DNA of 64,000 bases from Mesolinea sp040772305 (GTDB lineage: Bacteria > Chloroflexota > Anaerolineae > Anaerolineales > Anaerolineaceae), in assembly GCA_040772305.1 (NCBI GenBank), contig JAXGYK010000001.1, forward strand, positions 1,426,001 to 1,490,000, given 5' to 3'. Positions within the stretch are counted from its first letter, which is position 1. Every line of letters begins with the position of its first letter. Under the pieces are notes generated by a model that was given only the letters and a program-made list of their open reading frames with translations, was not told the origin of the DNA and did not search any database. Made by a program: the position numbers and the translations under genes. This document shows, in pieces, positions 35,731 through 43,888 of the stretch.

Positions 35731-36548
35731 GACTTCGCCCTCGAACACGTATTGTCTCATATATTATCCTGTTGGCAGTTGCCCTGTATGCGCTGATTCC
35801 GATTGCCTGGATGCTGAACAGTTCATTTAAGCCCGAACAGGAAATTTATTCCTCTCCGCCCACCTGGATCCCACAGAATTTTACTTTTCAAAACTACAAA
35901 GCTCTTTTCACGCAATTCCACTTTGAACAAATGACGGTGAACAGTGTGATCATTTCCGTGAGTGTAGTGGCTATTAGCCTGGTTGTGGGCGGTTTAGCTG
36001 CCTATGGCTTTTCGCGCTACCCTTTTCCGGGCAGCACAGTGTTGATTACGCTTCTCTTAATTACGCGTATGATAACCCCTTCTTCGCTGGTTGTGCCGCT
36101 TTACAACCTGATGGAACACTTTGGGCGGCTCAACAAGCTGGATAGCATTATCGCAGGGATTGCGGTACTTAACCTTCCATTTGTTGTCTGGATGCTGAAG
36201 CCCTTTTTTGAAGAGATTCCCCGGGAGGTTGAAGAAGCAAGCGAGCTGGACGGGCTGACACCCATACAAGTTTTTTGGCGCATATCGATACCGCTTGCTG
36301 CTCCGGCATTATTTACTGTTTTGCTCTTCAGTTTCATTACCGGCTGGACTGATCTGCTTTTTGGCATGACTTTTTCAACGGTTCCAGAGGCTATGCCGCT
36401 TACTGCCGGTTTGCTGCAAATGCAAACAGGCTACAAGATTTATTGGGGCTCGCTGATGGCAGGAGGAATATACCTTACCCTGCCAACTTTTATCCTGGCC
36501 CTCGTTTTTCAAAAGAATTTACTTAGGGGAATGCGCGCCGGCTATTAA
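35727..36548 (+). CDS. Sugar ABC transporter permease (MalG/UgpE type)
   Basis: The TTG at 35727 overlaps the previous stop by 4 nt and is preceded by CGGAGGAAGG. The 273-aa protein has six membrane segments, MLNSSFKPEQEIYSSPPTWIP near the first loop as in MalG/UgpE proteins, and the EAA loop EEASELDGLTPIQVFWRISIPLAAPAL. It forms the second half of the channel. No ATP-binding subunit lies in the operon, so a shared MsiK/MalK-like ATPase encoded elsewhere is expected. Confidence 0.94.
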   Translation: MRLRPRTRIVSYIILLAVALYALIPIAWMLNSSFKPEQEIYSSPPTWIPQNFTFQNYKALFTQFHFEQMTVNSVIISVSVVAISLVVGGLAAYGFSRYPFPGSTVLITLLLITRMITPSSLVVPLYNLMEHFGRLNKLDSIIAGIAVLNLPFVVWMLKPFFEEIPREVEEASELDGLTPIQVFWRISIPLAAPALFTVLLFSFITGWTDLLFGMTFSTVPEAMPLTAGLLQMQTGYKIYWGSLMAGGIYLTLPTFILALVFQKNLLRGMRAGY

Positions 36549-36569
36549 TCTCATGAATGGAGGTATTCA

Positions 36570-38573
36570 GTGAGTGCTTCAGGTAATGAGCTGGTTGAAC
36601 TGCGCAACCAGCAGCTTTGGGTAAATGGCGAGCCTTTACCTTTGATATCTGGTGAGGTTCAGTTCTTTCGCATGGATTGCCAGGTGTGGGAAACCACGCT
36701 ATTGAACCTGAAGAAACTAAGGATACCCATTGTTTCCACTTATTTAAGCTGGAGGCGTTTCGAGCCTTTTGAAGGGGAATTTGATTTTGAAGGACGAACA
36801 GATCCGCGCCTTGATCTCCTTGCTTTTATTGATCTTTGTATCAAGCATGGTCTTTACCTCAACGTAAAACCGGGACCATGGATCTGCGCAGAGGAGAAAA
36901 ACGGCGGATATCCAGACTGGCTGGTAGAAAAGTCTTCATTGCAGGTATTAGATTCCAATGATCGTGTGGTGATGGGGTACAACTACCCGTTTCAATCCCC
37001 TATCCCCAGTTATTTGCACCCTGACTATTTAAATGCTGTAGAGCGTTGGATGAGAGCGGTTGATGCGAAAATAAAACCCTTCCTTTATCCCAAGGGCCCC
37101 ATCATCTTGATGCAATTAGATAACGAACCTTGTTACACTTTCCATGACGCATTTTTCGAATCAGATTACAACCCGGTTAATACAGGTGAAAACGGGTACT
37201 ATCAGCGCTGGCTTAAGGACAGGTATTTGTCCATTGATGTGCTTAATCAGGCTCATGGCCGGCTTTATCAAGGGTTTGATCAGGTTCGGGCTCCCCGCAG
37301 TTTAGAGGACATAAATTCTCATTTTTCTGCCTATTTGGATTGGGCGATTTTTAAAGAAGATCTGCTTTGCAGACACGTGGATCAAATGGGCAAATTCCAC
37401 TGTCAAAATGGTGTCAATGGGCCCATGTTTACCATTAATTACAATCTGCACCCCCAGCTTTCTACCCCCAATAACTGGAGCAAATTAGAGCAAGTATCCG
37501 GGATTGGTGGTTTTGATTATTACCCCAGCTTGCCCATGAACTGGCCTGATTTTGTGACTATGGTCCTTGCCGTGCAATATTCCCTAAGAGTCAACCGAAT
37601 GCCTTGGTCACCGGAAATAATGACAGGTATCTGGCAATTTGAGGGACAGGAAAATGAGAGTGGGAAGATCGCTCCGGAGTCATTTCGCTACCTCTACCTG
37701 ACTTGTTTGGCCTTTGGGCTCAAAGGCCTCAATTTTTATATGTTGGCCGACCGCGACAACTGGATCGATTCGCCAATTGATGCAGACGGCCAGCTTACCC
37801 GGTACGCGCAGGCTGTGGAACCGGTTGTGAAGCTCATGCGCTCGGTGCCTGGCTTTTTCGAGATGAATACAGAACAGCCTTGCGGAGTTCTGTTCAATCA
37901 CAGGGACGCAAGGGCAGCTTTTATTGTTAATCAGGATAGCAATCAGGAGCGAAAGAATGCGTATTCGCGTCCCTATAATGCCTTCTTGAAGATGTATGAA
38001 TTGCTTCTCCGAGCCAATATCAATCCTGCTTTGGAAGATTTGGATGTTTGCGATCTCGATCCTGTTCGGCGGCCTTTTCTCGTCGCTTTTCTGCATCCTA
38101 AAACTCAGGCAGAACTGCTGGAGGCTTTAGAGGCTTACGTTGACCAAGGCGGGACTTTGATTTTGGTGACAGATTCTATTGCTGCGGTCAATGGCCTTGT
38201 TGAGCAATTCCTCCAGCCAGCCCAACATGGCTTGGGCAAAAGGGCTGCTCTTCACGGACGGGGGAAATATTTGTTTCTGGACGGGGATGCTGAGCTGCAG
38301 GACTTACCCAAGATTCTTCAGAAGAATGGATTACGGCTGCCTGTTGCGGCGGATAATCCAGAAATACTAACGGTTCTGCGCACGAACGAAAGTGCAAGCT
38401 TGCTTTTTGTAATCAACCCTGGGTCTGAGCCACAAAAAACAAAGGTTAATGTGCCTGGAAACTGGACTTTTACTGAATTGTTTCCTTTCCTGGCTGAAAC
38501 ACCAGCGCAAACTGGCAAGGCAATCGAATTATCTGCGAGGTCTATAAGGGTCTTCATGCAAGACCTGGGCTAG
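36570..38573 (+). CDS. Family 35-like beta-galactosidase / glycoside hydrolase
   Basis: The GTG at 36570 follows GGAGG. The 667-aa protein starts with the GH35 signature region (NGEPLPLISGEVQFFRM, YLSWRRFEPFEGEFDFEG, LNVKPGPWICAEEKNGGYPDWL) and has the acid/base Glu186 in MQLDNEPC. A candidate nucleophile lies in SPEIMTGIWQFEG (about 355-367). The C-terminal half holds a beta-galactosidase-trimerisation-like alpha/beta domain (from about 440) and a small beta domain. There is no signal peptide, so it acts on imported oligosaccharide. It is the last gene of the uptake operon; the substrate may be a beta-galactoside, but that is inferred from family only. Confidence 0.88.
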   Translation: MSASGNELVELRNQQLWVNGEPLPLISGEVQFFRMDCQVWETTLLNLKKLRIPIVSTYLSWRRFEPFEGEFDFEGRTDPRLDLLAFIDLCIKHGLYLNVKPGPWICAEEKNGGYPDWLVEKSSLQVLDSNDRVVMGYNYPFQSPIPSYLHPDYLNAVERWMRAVDAKIKPFLYPKGPIILMQLDNEPCYTFHDAFFESDYNPVNTGENGYYQRWLKDRYLSIDVLNQAHGRLYQGFDQVRAPRSLEDINSHFSAYLDWAIFKEDLLCRHVDQMGKFHCQNGVNGPMFTINYNLHPQLSTPNNWSKLEQVSGIGGFDYYPSLPMNWPDFVTMVLAVQYSLRVNRMPWSPEIMTGIWQFEGQENESGKIAPESFRYLYLTCLAFGLKGLNFYMLADRDNWIDSPIDADGQLTRYAQAVEPVVKLMRSVPGFFEMNTEQPCGVLFNHRDARAAFIVNQDSNQERKNAYSRPYNAFLKMYELLLRANINPALEDLDVCDLDPVRRPFLVAFLHPKTQAELLEALEAYVDQGGTLILVTDSIAAVNGLVEQFLQPAQHGLGKRAALHGRGKYLFLDGDAELQDLPKILQKNGLRLPVAADNPEILTVLRTNESASLLFVINPGSEPQKTKVNVPGNWTFTELFPFLAETPAQTGKAIELSARSIRVFMQDLG

Positions 38574-38613
38574 GAGAATTCAGCCTTTAACAATTAATTG
38601 TCTCTGAAATTGC

Positions 38614-38642
38614 TTGACACAGGCGCAAGCATCCTCTATAAT
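38614..38642 (+). promoter_or_regulatory. Consensus promoter of the rplU operon
   Basis: TTGACA (38614-38619), a 17-bp spacer and TATAAT (38637-38642) match the sigma-70 consensus exactly. Transcription from about 38649 gives a leader of about 105 nt. Confidence 0.92.
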
Positions 38643-38648
38643 CTTGTC

Positions 38649-38753
38649 TCTGCCCCGAGGCGTTTTGCGGGGTTTATTGTTGTGTAAACCAACTTTCCCG
38701 CAGCTGGGCGGTTGAACGCGCAGGCTGTGGTTAAGTGAAGATTGGAGAAAACG
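38649..38753 (+). promoter_or_regulatory. Structured 5' leader of rplU
   Basis: The leader can form a CCCCG/CGGGG hairpin (38653-38672) followed by TTTATTGTTG, and a second stem CCGCAGC/GCTGTGG (about 38698-38730). A T-rich stretch after the first hairpin suggests attenuation or an L21-type autoregulatory leader. This is inferred from position and folding by eye. Confidence 0.4.
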
Positions 38754-39065
38754 ATGAAGTATGCAGTAGTTGAAGCGGGCGGTAAACAATACCGTGCCGA
38801 AGAAGGTAAAACCCTTTTGGTGGACCTTCTGCCCGTACAAACCGGCGAAACGGTAACCCTCGATAAGATTCTTCTTCTCGTGGATGGCGATGATGTCCAG
38901 GTGGGTGCACCTTATCTTGAAGGTTCCAGCATCCAAACCAAAGTACTCGGTCACGTTAAAGGCAAAAAGATATTGGTCTTCAAATATAAGCCCAGAATTC
39001 AATATCGACGCCGTGCCGGTCATCGTCAACAGTACACCAGACTTCTGGTGGAACAGATTGCTTAG
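38754..39065 (+). CDS. rplU: 50S ribosomal protein L21
   Basis: The 103-aa protein starts at ATG 38754 after TTGGAGAAA. MKYAVVEAGGKQYRAEEGKTLLVD and the C-terminal RRRAGHRQQYTRLLVEQI are characteristic of L21, which binds 23S rRNA in the large subunit. It is followed 10 bp later by rpmA, the conserved order. Confidence 0.97.
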   Translation: MKYAVVEAGGKQYRAEEGKTLLVDLLPVQTGETVTLDKILLLVDGDDVQVGAPYLEGSSIQTKVLGHVKGKKILVFKYKPRIQYRRRAGHRQQYTRLLVEQIA

Positions 39066-39075
39066 GAGGTAGACC

Positions 39076-39339
39076 ATGGCCCATAAAAAAGGTGGCGGCT
39101 CCAGCCGCAATGGTCGTGACAGCCGATCGCAACGATTAGGCGTCAAAAAATTTGGCGGTGAGCATGTTCTCTCTGGTAATATTATTGTTCGTCAGCATGG
39201 TACCAAGGTTCATCCTGGATGGAATGTAGGCATGGGGCGCGATTATACGCTCTTTGCAACCATGGAAGGTTTTGTAAAATTCGAAACCCTGCCCAACGGA
39301 CGCAAGAAAGTCCATGTTTTCGAATCCAGAGAGGCATAG
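39076..39339 (+). CDS. rpmA: 50S ribosomal protein L27
   Basis: The 87-aa protein has the L27 start MAHKKGGGSSRNGRDSRSQR, with the N-terminal tail that reaches the peptidyl-transferase centre, and KFGGEHVLSGNIIVRQHGTK. No N-terminal processing extension of the Firmicutes type is present. AGGAGGTAG precedes the ATG. Confidence 0.97.
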   Translation: MAHKKGGGSSRNGRDSRSQRLGVKKFGGEHVLSGNIIVRQHGTKVHPGWNVGMGRDYTLFATMEGFVKFETLPNGRKKVHVFESREA

Positions 39340-39349
39340 AAAGACTGCA

Positions 39350-39829
39350 ATGAAGACAAAGATTCAACCAAAATACTACTTTGATGCAAAAGTAACTTGT
39401 GCATCCTGTGGTGCAAGCTGGACTACCGGATCAACCGTTCCTGAGATTCGCACTGAAGTTTGCTCGAATTGTCATCCCTTTTACACCGGTCAGCAGGCGC
39501 GTATCCTGGACCGTGAAGGTCAGGTAGACCGCTTCTATAAGCGTTTGCAAGCCCGGCAGGATTACGTGGCGGAGCAAAAGGCTGCTTCAGAAAGCCGCAC
39601 CTCACCGGCCCGCCCGGTTGCGGAATTCAAACTGACAAGCAGAGCCATTGAAGCCCTCAAAAAAGCTGGTATTGAGACAGCTGGTGATGTGATTGCCCGG
39701 CTTGAAGGTGGCGAGAAGGCATTGCTTGAAGTAGAAGGCTTTGGCCGCAAGTCGCTCATTGACCTTAAGAAGCAATTACGACAGTTTGGCTATCAATTGC
39801 CTGCAGCTGCTGAAGAGATCGAGATCTAA
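39350..39829 (+). CDS. rpmE: Ribosomal protein L31 fused to an RNA polymerase alpha-CTD-like domain
   Basis: The 159-aa product starts at ATG 39350. Residues 1-70 are a zinc-type L31 (Cys17, Cys20, Cys38, Cys41; CSNCHPFYTGQQ). After an Ala/Ser/Pro linker (71-92), residues 93-150 resemble the C-terminal domain of RNA polymerase alpha: LTSRAIEALKKAGIETAGDVI and GFGRKSLIDLKKQL. Arg98, Gly132, Lys134 and Ser135 align with the E. coli DNA-contacting Arg265, Gly296, Lys298 and Ser299, while Asn268 is replaced by Glu101. L31 alone is usually 65-90 aa, so the extension is substantial. It is third in the rplU-rpmA operon and precedes a terminator. The second domain could bind nucleic acid or protein; its role is unknown. 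Confidence 0.85.
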   Translation: MKTKIQPKYYFDAKVTCASCGASWTTGSTVPEIRTEVCSNCHPFYTGQQARILDREGQVDRFYKRLQARQDYVAEQKAASESRTSPARPVAEFKLTSRAIEALKKAGIETAGDVIARLEGGEKALLEVEGFGRKSLIDLKKQLRQFGYQLPAAAEEIEI

Positions 39830-39860
39830 ACGCGCAAAAGTGTTTAGTTTTGATACACTT

Positions 39861-39893
39861 AACAGGCAGGATGTCCTGCCTGTTTTGTTTTTC
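39861..39893 (+). terminator. Terminator of the rplU-rpmA-rpmE operon
   Basis: AACAGGCAGGA (39861-39871) pairs with TCCTGCCTGTT (39874-39884), an 11-bp stem with a 2-nt gap, followed by TTGTTTTTC. Confidence 0.88.
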
Positions 39894-39982
39894 AAAGCAA
39901 GTTTGTGTATTACAGAGGACTGCAGACCTGAAAGCTTTTTTATAGGCTTGGAGTCATCAAAAATAAGACAAAGGGAGCATGA

Positions 39983-40555
39983 ATGCAACACCATTTTGGT
40001 TCCATTGAAGTGATCACCGGATCCATGTTTTGCGGGAAAACCGAAGAACTAATACGACGTCTGCGTCGTGCTGTTATCGCCAGACAAAAAGTACAGGTTT
40101 TTAAGCCGGTTATTGATACGCGCTATTCCTACAGCCGTGTAAAATCCCATTCCGGGAGCGATATTGACGCTATACCGGTAAACAATTCCGCGGAGTTGTT
40201 AGAGCAGCTTTCCAGCGATGTTACTGTAGTGGGAATTGACGAGGCGCAGTTCTTCGATGATGCAATAGTGGATGTCGCTGACAAGCTGGCAGACCGAGGA
40301 ATCCGGGTGATTGTCACTGGATTAGATACTGACTTCAGAGGAGAACCTTTTGGCTGTATGCCGACAATGATTGTCAAAGCAGAGAAAGTAGATAAGCTAA
40401 ACGCTATCTGCATGATTTGCGGTGAAGATGCAAGCCGTACACAGCGCTTGGTTAATGGCAAACCAGCCCACTATAATGACCCAATTGTGATTGTGGGTGC
40501 TTCCGAAATGTATGAAGCGCGCTGCCGTCGCTGCCATGAAGTTCCGCGTGACTGA
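39983..40555 (+). CDS. tdk: Thymidine kinase (type II)
   Basis: Tdk phosphorylates thymidine for salvage. The 190-aa protein has the P-loop GSMFCGKTEELIRRL, VVGIDEAQFFDD, a lasso-like RGEPFGCMPTMI and zinc-binding cysteines CMICG and CRRC. AGGGAGC precedes the ATG. It lies 9 bp before hpt, making a nucleotide-salvage pair. Confidence 0.95.
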   Translation: MQHHFGSIEVITGSMFCGKTEELIRRLRRAVIARQKVQVFKPVIDTRYSYSRVKSHSGSDIDAIPVNNSAELLEQLSSDVTVVGIDEAQFFDDAIVDVADKLADRGIRVIVTGLDTDFRGEPFGCMPTMIVKAEKVDKLNAICMICGEDASRTQRLVNGKPAHYNDPIVIVGASEMYEARCRRCHEVPRD

Positions 40556-40564
40556 GAGGATAAA

Positions 40565-41122
40565 ATGCAAAATTGGACCGAATTTATCAAAGAAAAACTG
40601 ATTACTGAAGAAGATCTGCAAGCTCGGATTGCTGAATTGGGAGCAGAGCTCACCCGTGATTATGCAGGAAAAGACCTGTTAGTGATTTGTATCCTGCGCG
40701 GAGGGGTCATGTTTATGAGTGACCTGATTAAGAATATCAACCTGCCATTGGGAATTGAATTTATGGCAGTATCTTCTTACGGACTGGGTGACCGCGAGAC
40801 CTCCGGCGATGTGCGCATCACGCTGGACTTAAATGTAAACATCAAGGGGCGTCATGTGCTTATCGTCGAAGATATCATCGATTCAGGCTTAACGCTCGCT
40901 TCGGTTATCGATCTTCTGGAAACACGTGGCCCAGCCTCGCTTTACGTGTGTACTTTACTGGATAAAGTTGAGCGGCGTGAGGTTGATGTTCCTGTAAAGT
41001 ATTGTGGTTTCCAAATCCCGAATGAGTATGTCTTTGGTTACGGTTTGGATATTGACAATTACTGGCGCAATTTACCCTTTGTTGGAGTAGCTGACCTCGA
41101 CAAGTATGAATCACCGGTTTGA
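40565..41122 (+). CDS. hpt: Hypoxanthine phosphoribosyltransferase
   Basis: It makes IMP or GMP from purine base and PRPP. The 185-aa sequence has the PRPP-binding signature VLIVEDIIDSGLTLASV, CILRGGVMFMSDLI near the N-terminus, and FVVGYGLDID-like FGYGLDIDNYWRNLPFVG at the end. AGAGGATAAA precedes the ATG. Its end overlaps the next gene by 17 bp. Confidence 0.95.
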   Translation: MQNWTEFIKEKLITEEDLQARIAELGAELTRDYAGKDLLVICILRGGVMFMSDLIKNINLPLGIEFMAVSSYGLGDRETSGDVRITLDLNVNIKGRHVLIVEDIIDSGLTLASVIDLLETRGPASLYVCTLLDKVERREVDVPVKYCGFQIPNEYVFGYGLDIDNYWRNLPFVGVADLDKYESPV

Positions 41123-42614
41123 CCTGGAAACGCGCCACGTTCTGGAAGCGGTACATGCATTAGTGCCTGGCGCTCAGAAGGCTTACCTGGTTGGTGGCGC
41201 CTTGCGCGATTTGATGCTTGGGCGCCCGGTCAGAGATCTGGATTTTTGCCTGAAATCAGGTTCCTTGGAATGGGCTGGTGCTGTAAGGCGTGCTTTTCGG
41301 GCTGGGGGATTTACACTGGATGATGAACGCAAGACTGCCCGTGTGTTCCTTGGTTTTGGACATTCCCAAAAGTTCACATTGGATTTTGTGTCCTTCTTTG
41401 GTTCGGATTTGGAGCAGGACCTTAAAAACCGCGATTTCACCGTCAATGCGATGGCGCTGGATCTGGATGATCTGCAAACGCTTATTGACCCTCTTGGAGG
41501 CCAAAGCGATCTGAAAGCGGGCATCTTACGGCAGGCATCGCAGGTGTCGATGCTTTTAGATCCGCTACGGGCATTGCGCGGGATGCGTATGCAGTTGGAT
41601 TATGGACTGCGACCAGAACCTGCTACCGGGAAGGCAATGCGCGCAGCAGTTACTGAACTGCGAGCTGTGTCTGCTGAACGAAAGCGTGACGAATTACTCA
41701 AAATCATGGAGTTGCCAGGCGTAACAAATGCCATCCGTGTTTTGGATGAATACGCTCTTTTGGATGCGATATTCCCGCAAATCGGCATCCTCAAGCAACT
41801 TCCAGCCATTCCGCCACATCTCTACAGCTTGTGGGAGCATACCCTGGCAACAATAGATCTGCTGGAGCTGGTGCTGGGTTTTGTAAACGGGCAAGAACCA
41901 AATGATATATCTCCGTTTCTTCAGAACTTGCTCGCAAACCTTTCACCTTATCGAGAAGAGCTGGCGCAGCACTTGAACCGGCCTATTCAAGCTGATCGGC
42001 CTCGCTATTTGCTGCTTTATCTGGCTGGCTTTTATCATGATATTGGCAAACCTTCCAGCCAGGGAAAGAAAACAGACGGTAGCCCGCATTTCCATGGTCA
42101 TGAAGAACTTAGTGCAAAGATAGCTGCCGACTTGGGTACAGCTCTCGCGTTGGGGAAGGAAGAGAGCGACTATCTGTGTAAGGTAGTGGGAAACCATATG
42201 CGTGTGCATTTATTAGCTCATGGAGGAACGCCGATCAGCAAGCGTGCTATTTACCGTTATTTTCGGGAGCTTGGAGCAGCGGGTGTTGATGTGGCTGTCT
42301 TCAGCTTCTGCGATACCGTGGCTGCCCGTGGCGAAGCGATCTCGCGCGATCATTTGCAGCGTGAGTTGAATGCCACGCTCACCTTGCTTGAGGCGTGGTT
42401 TAAACGCCCTGCAGAGCTGGTACAGCCTCAAAAGATCGTTACAGGCAACGATTTAATGCAGGCACTGGATTTGCCGCCATCGCCTATTTTGGGCGAAATT
42501 CTTGAGGCGATTCGTGAAGCCCAGGTAACCGGTCTGGTAAGTGATTACGCTGCTGCAATACGTTTTGCGCGCTCTTATCTAGCTGATCATGAGAGGATTG
42601 ACGATGAAACTTAA
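41106..42614 (+). CDS. tRNA nucleotidyltransferase / poly(A) polymerase family protein with HD domain
   Basis: The 502-aa protein has the class II nucleotidyltransferase head AYLVGGALRDLMLGRPVRDLDF with both metal-binding Asp residues, KNRDFTVNAMALDLDD, and the RNA-binding RALRGMRMQLDY region. A C-terminal HD domain (FYHDIGKP, HFHGHEE) follows. It is probably the CCA-adding enzyme, or its A-adding member, which is relevant because the tRNA-Glu here lacks an encoded CCA. It overlaps hpt by 17 bp and the next gene by 11 bp, so the genes are co-translated. Confidence 0.9.
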   Translation: MNHRFDLETRHVLEAVHALVPGAQKAYLVGGALRDLMLGRPVRDLDFCLKSGSLEWAGAVRRAFRAGGFTLDDERKTARVFLGFGHSQKFTLDFVSFFGSDLEQDLKNRDFTVNAMALDLDDLQTLIDPLGGQSDLKAGILRQASQVSMLLDPLRALRGMRMQLDYGLRPEPATGKAMRAAVTELRAVSAERKRDELLKIMELPGVTNAIRVLDEYALLDAIFPQIGILKQLPAIPPHLYSLWEHTLATIDLLELVLGFVNGQEPNDISPFLQNLLANLSPYREELAQHLNRPIQADRPRYLLLYLAGFYHDIGKPSSQGKKTDGSPHFHGHEELSAKIAADLGTALALGKEESDYLCKVVGNHMRVHLLAHGGTPISKRAIYRYFRELGAAGVDVAVFSFCDTVAARGEAISRDHLQRELNATLTLLEAWFKRPAELVQPQKIVTGNDLMQALDLPPSPILGEILEAIREAQVTGLVSDYAAAIRFARSYLADHERIDDET

Positions 42615-43362
42615 AACAGAAAGAATCGAGGTTGAATTGGAGATAATGGGGGAGGGAAAGCCGATCCTGCTCTTACATGGTCTGGGGCTTGACCATAGTA
42701 TCTGGCTGCCGATGGCAAGCTTATACCAGGATCAAGCTATGTTTATTATGCCGGACTTGCGCGGACAGGGAAAAAGCGAATTAGGGGTTGGGGACGGCAG
42801 TTTGGAGCAACAGGCCGATGATATGGCAGCAGTTTTGGACTGTATGCGCGTTGAAAAGGCCGTCCTGGCAGGCCATTCCATGGGGGGATATCTTGCTTTG
42901 GCGTTTGCCGAAAGGCATCCGGAACGCCTGGCTGCGCTCATCCTGGTTACCAGCCACACGGGTGCAGATGATGAAGACAAAAAGCAGGGACGTATTCGTG
43001 ACGCTGAGAGGATCCCTCATTGCGGAACTCGTGAATTTGCTGCAGGTTTGGCCCCCAGACTTAGCAATGATGCAGATCTGGTAAACAGGATGCGAAAGAT
43101 AATTGCTGCAACCTCGCCTGACGGACTGGCTAATGTGCTGCGAGCCATCGCTGCGCGACCTGATCGTACTGAATTATTCAAGCAGCTGGATAAGCCTGTG
43201 ATGTTTATTGCAGGTGCGCAGGATCAAATCGTGAAAGTAACAACTGCAAAAGAGCTCCATCGGGCAAAGCCGAGTTTGCGTATGGCTATTCTGCCCGATG
43301 CTGGTCACATGCCTATGCTGGAGAGCCCTCTGGCTTGTGGTGCTTTAATCGTGAGTATTTAG
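42604..43362 (+). CDS. Alpha/beta hydrolase
   Basis: The ATG at 42604, overlapping the upstream stop codon region by 11 bp, gives 252 aa. The fold is clear: LLLHGLGLDHSIW with the oxyanion region, nucleophile Ser92 in AGHSMGGYLA, acid Asp in GAQDQIV and His in DAGHMPML. These are the features of esterase/lactonase-like hydrolases. The substrate cannot be told. It is in a run of closely packed genes ahead of two nitroreductase-like genes. Confidence 0.88.
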   Translation: MKLKTERIEVELEIMGEGKPILLLHGLGLDHSIWLPMASLYQDQAMFIMPDLRGQGKSELGVGDGSLEQQADDMAAVLDCMRVEKAVLAGHSMGGYLALAFAERHPERLAALILVTSHTGADDEDKKQGRIRDAERIPHCGTREFAAGLAPRLSNDADLVNRMRKIIAATSPDGLANVLRAIAARPDRTELFKQLDKPVMFIAGAQDQIVKVTTAKELHRAKPSLRMAILPDAGHMPMLESPLACGALIVSI

Positions 43363-43366
43363 GGTG

Positions 43367-43888
43367 ATGGAAACCTGGTTAAACTCAAACCCGGGGAATA
43401 CTTTGCGAATTCAGGGGAAGGTAATTGCCTGTGATGTCCGGAATGCACTTATTGATTCCGTTCAGGACTTTAACATGGCAAGTGAGCCGTCAGCAAAGAT
43501 ATTAACTATCGAGAATACGACGAAGATTTCCGAATTGCGCAAGGCATTTTGTGGCGATACCCAAATTGTTCCCTTTGCAGTGCTCACAATTGCCCGGTCA
43601 ACTCTGAACAATGCAGGGGAAGAAATGCCACAAACCTGGACTAGTGAAGCGCAAATGCGTCAGAATTTACTTGCAGAAGCACAAGCACAGGGGTTGGCGG
43701 TTTCGGAACAGGCGATATTCCCTAACCGTTGGTATATTAAAATGACAAATCAAATTCTGGATCTTCCCAAGGGCTGGTTGCCGATGTATCTGCTGTTCTT
43801 AGGTTATCCAGATGGATTGAACTATGGAAATGAATATTTTGATCTCAAAACAAAGCGTGAAACACGCGGAAAGGATTGGATAGATTGA
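43367..43888 (+). CDS. Degenerate nitroreductase-like protein
   Basis: This 173-aa protein (GTG 43364 is an alternative start) follows the nitroreductase plan weakly: a helical start, APVLIV-like QIVPFAVLTIARS, QNLLAEAQAQGLAV and a final LPKGWLPMYLLFLGYPDG. The usual FMN-binding RRSxRxY start and the PSAxNxQPW motif are absent, replaced by VRNALIDSVQDF and SEPSAKILTIEN. It may bind a different cofactor or none. The stop overlaps the next gene, an intact nitroreductase (TGATG), suggesting a duplicated and diverged pair. Confidence 0.6.
   Translation: METWLNSNPGNTLRIQGKVIACDVRNALIDSVQDFNMASEPSAKILTIENTTKISELRKAFCGDTQIVPFAVLTIARSTLNNAGEEMPQTWTSEAQMRQNLLAEAQAQGLAVSEQAIFPNRWYIKMTNQILDLPKGWLPMYLLFLGYPDGLNYGNEYFDLKTKRETRGKDWID

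Noticed and set aside
39350..39829. L31 extension as a frameshift joining two genes
   Set aside because: The frame is continuous, has no internal start with a ribosome site, and ends at a strong terminator.
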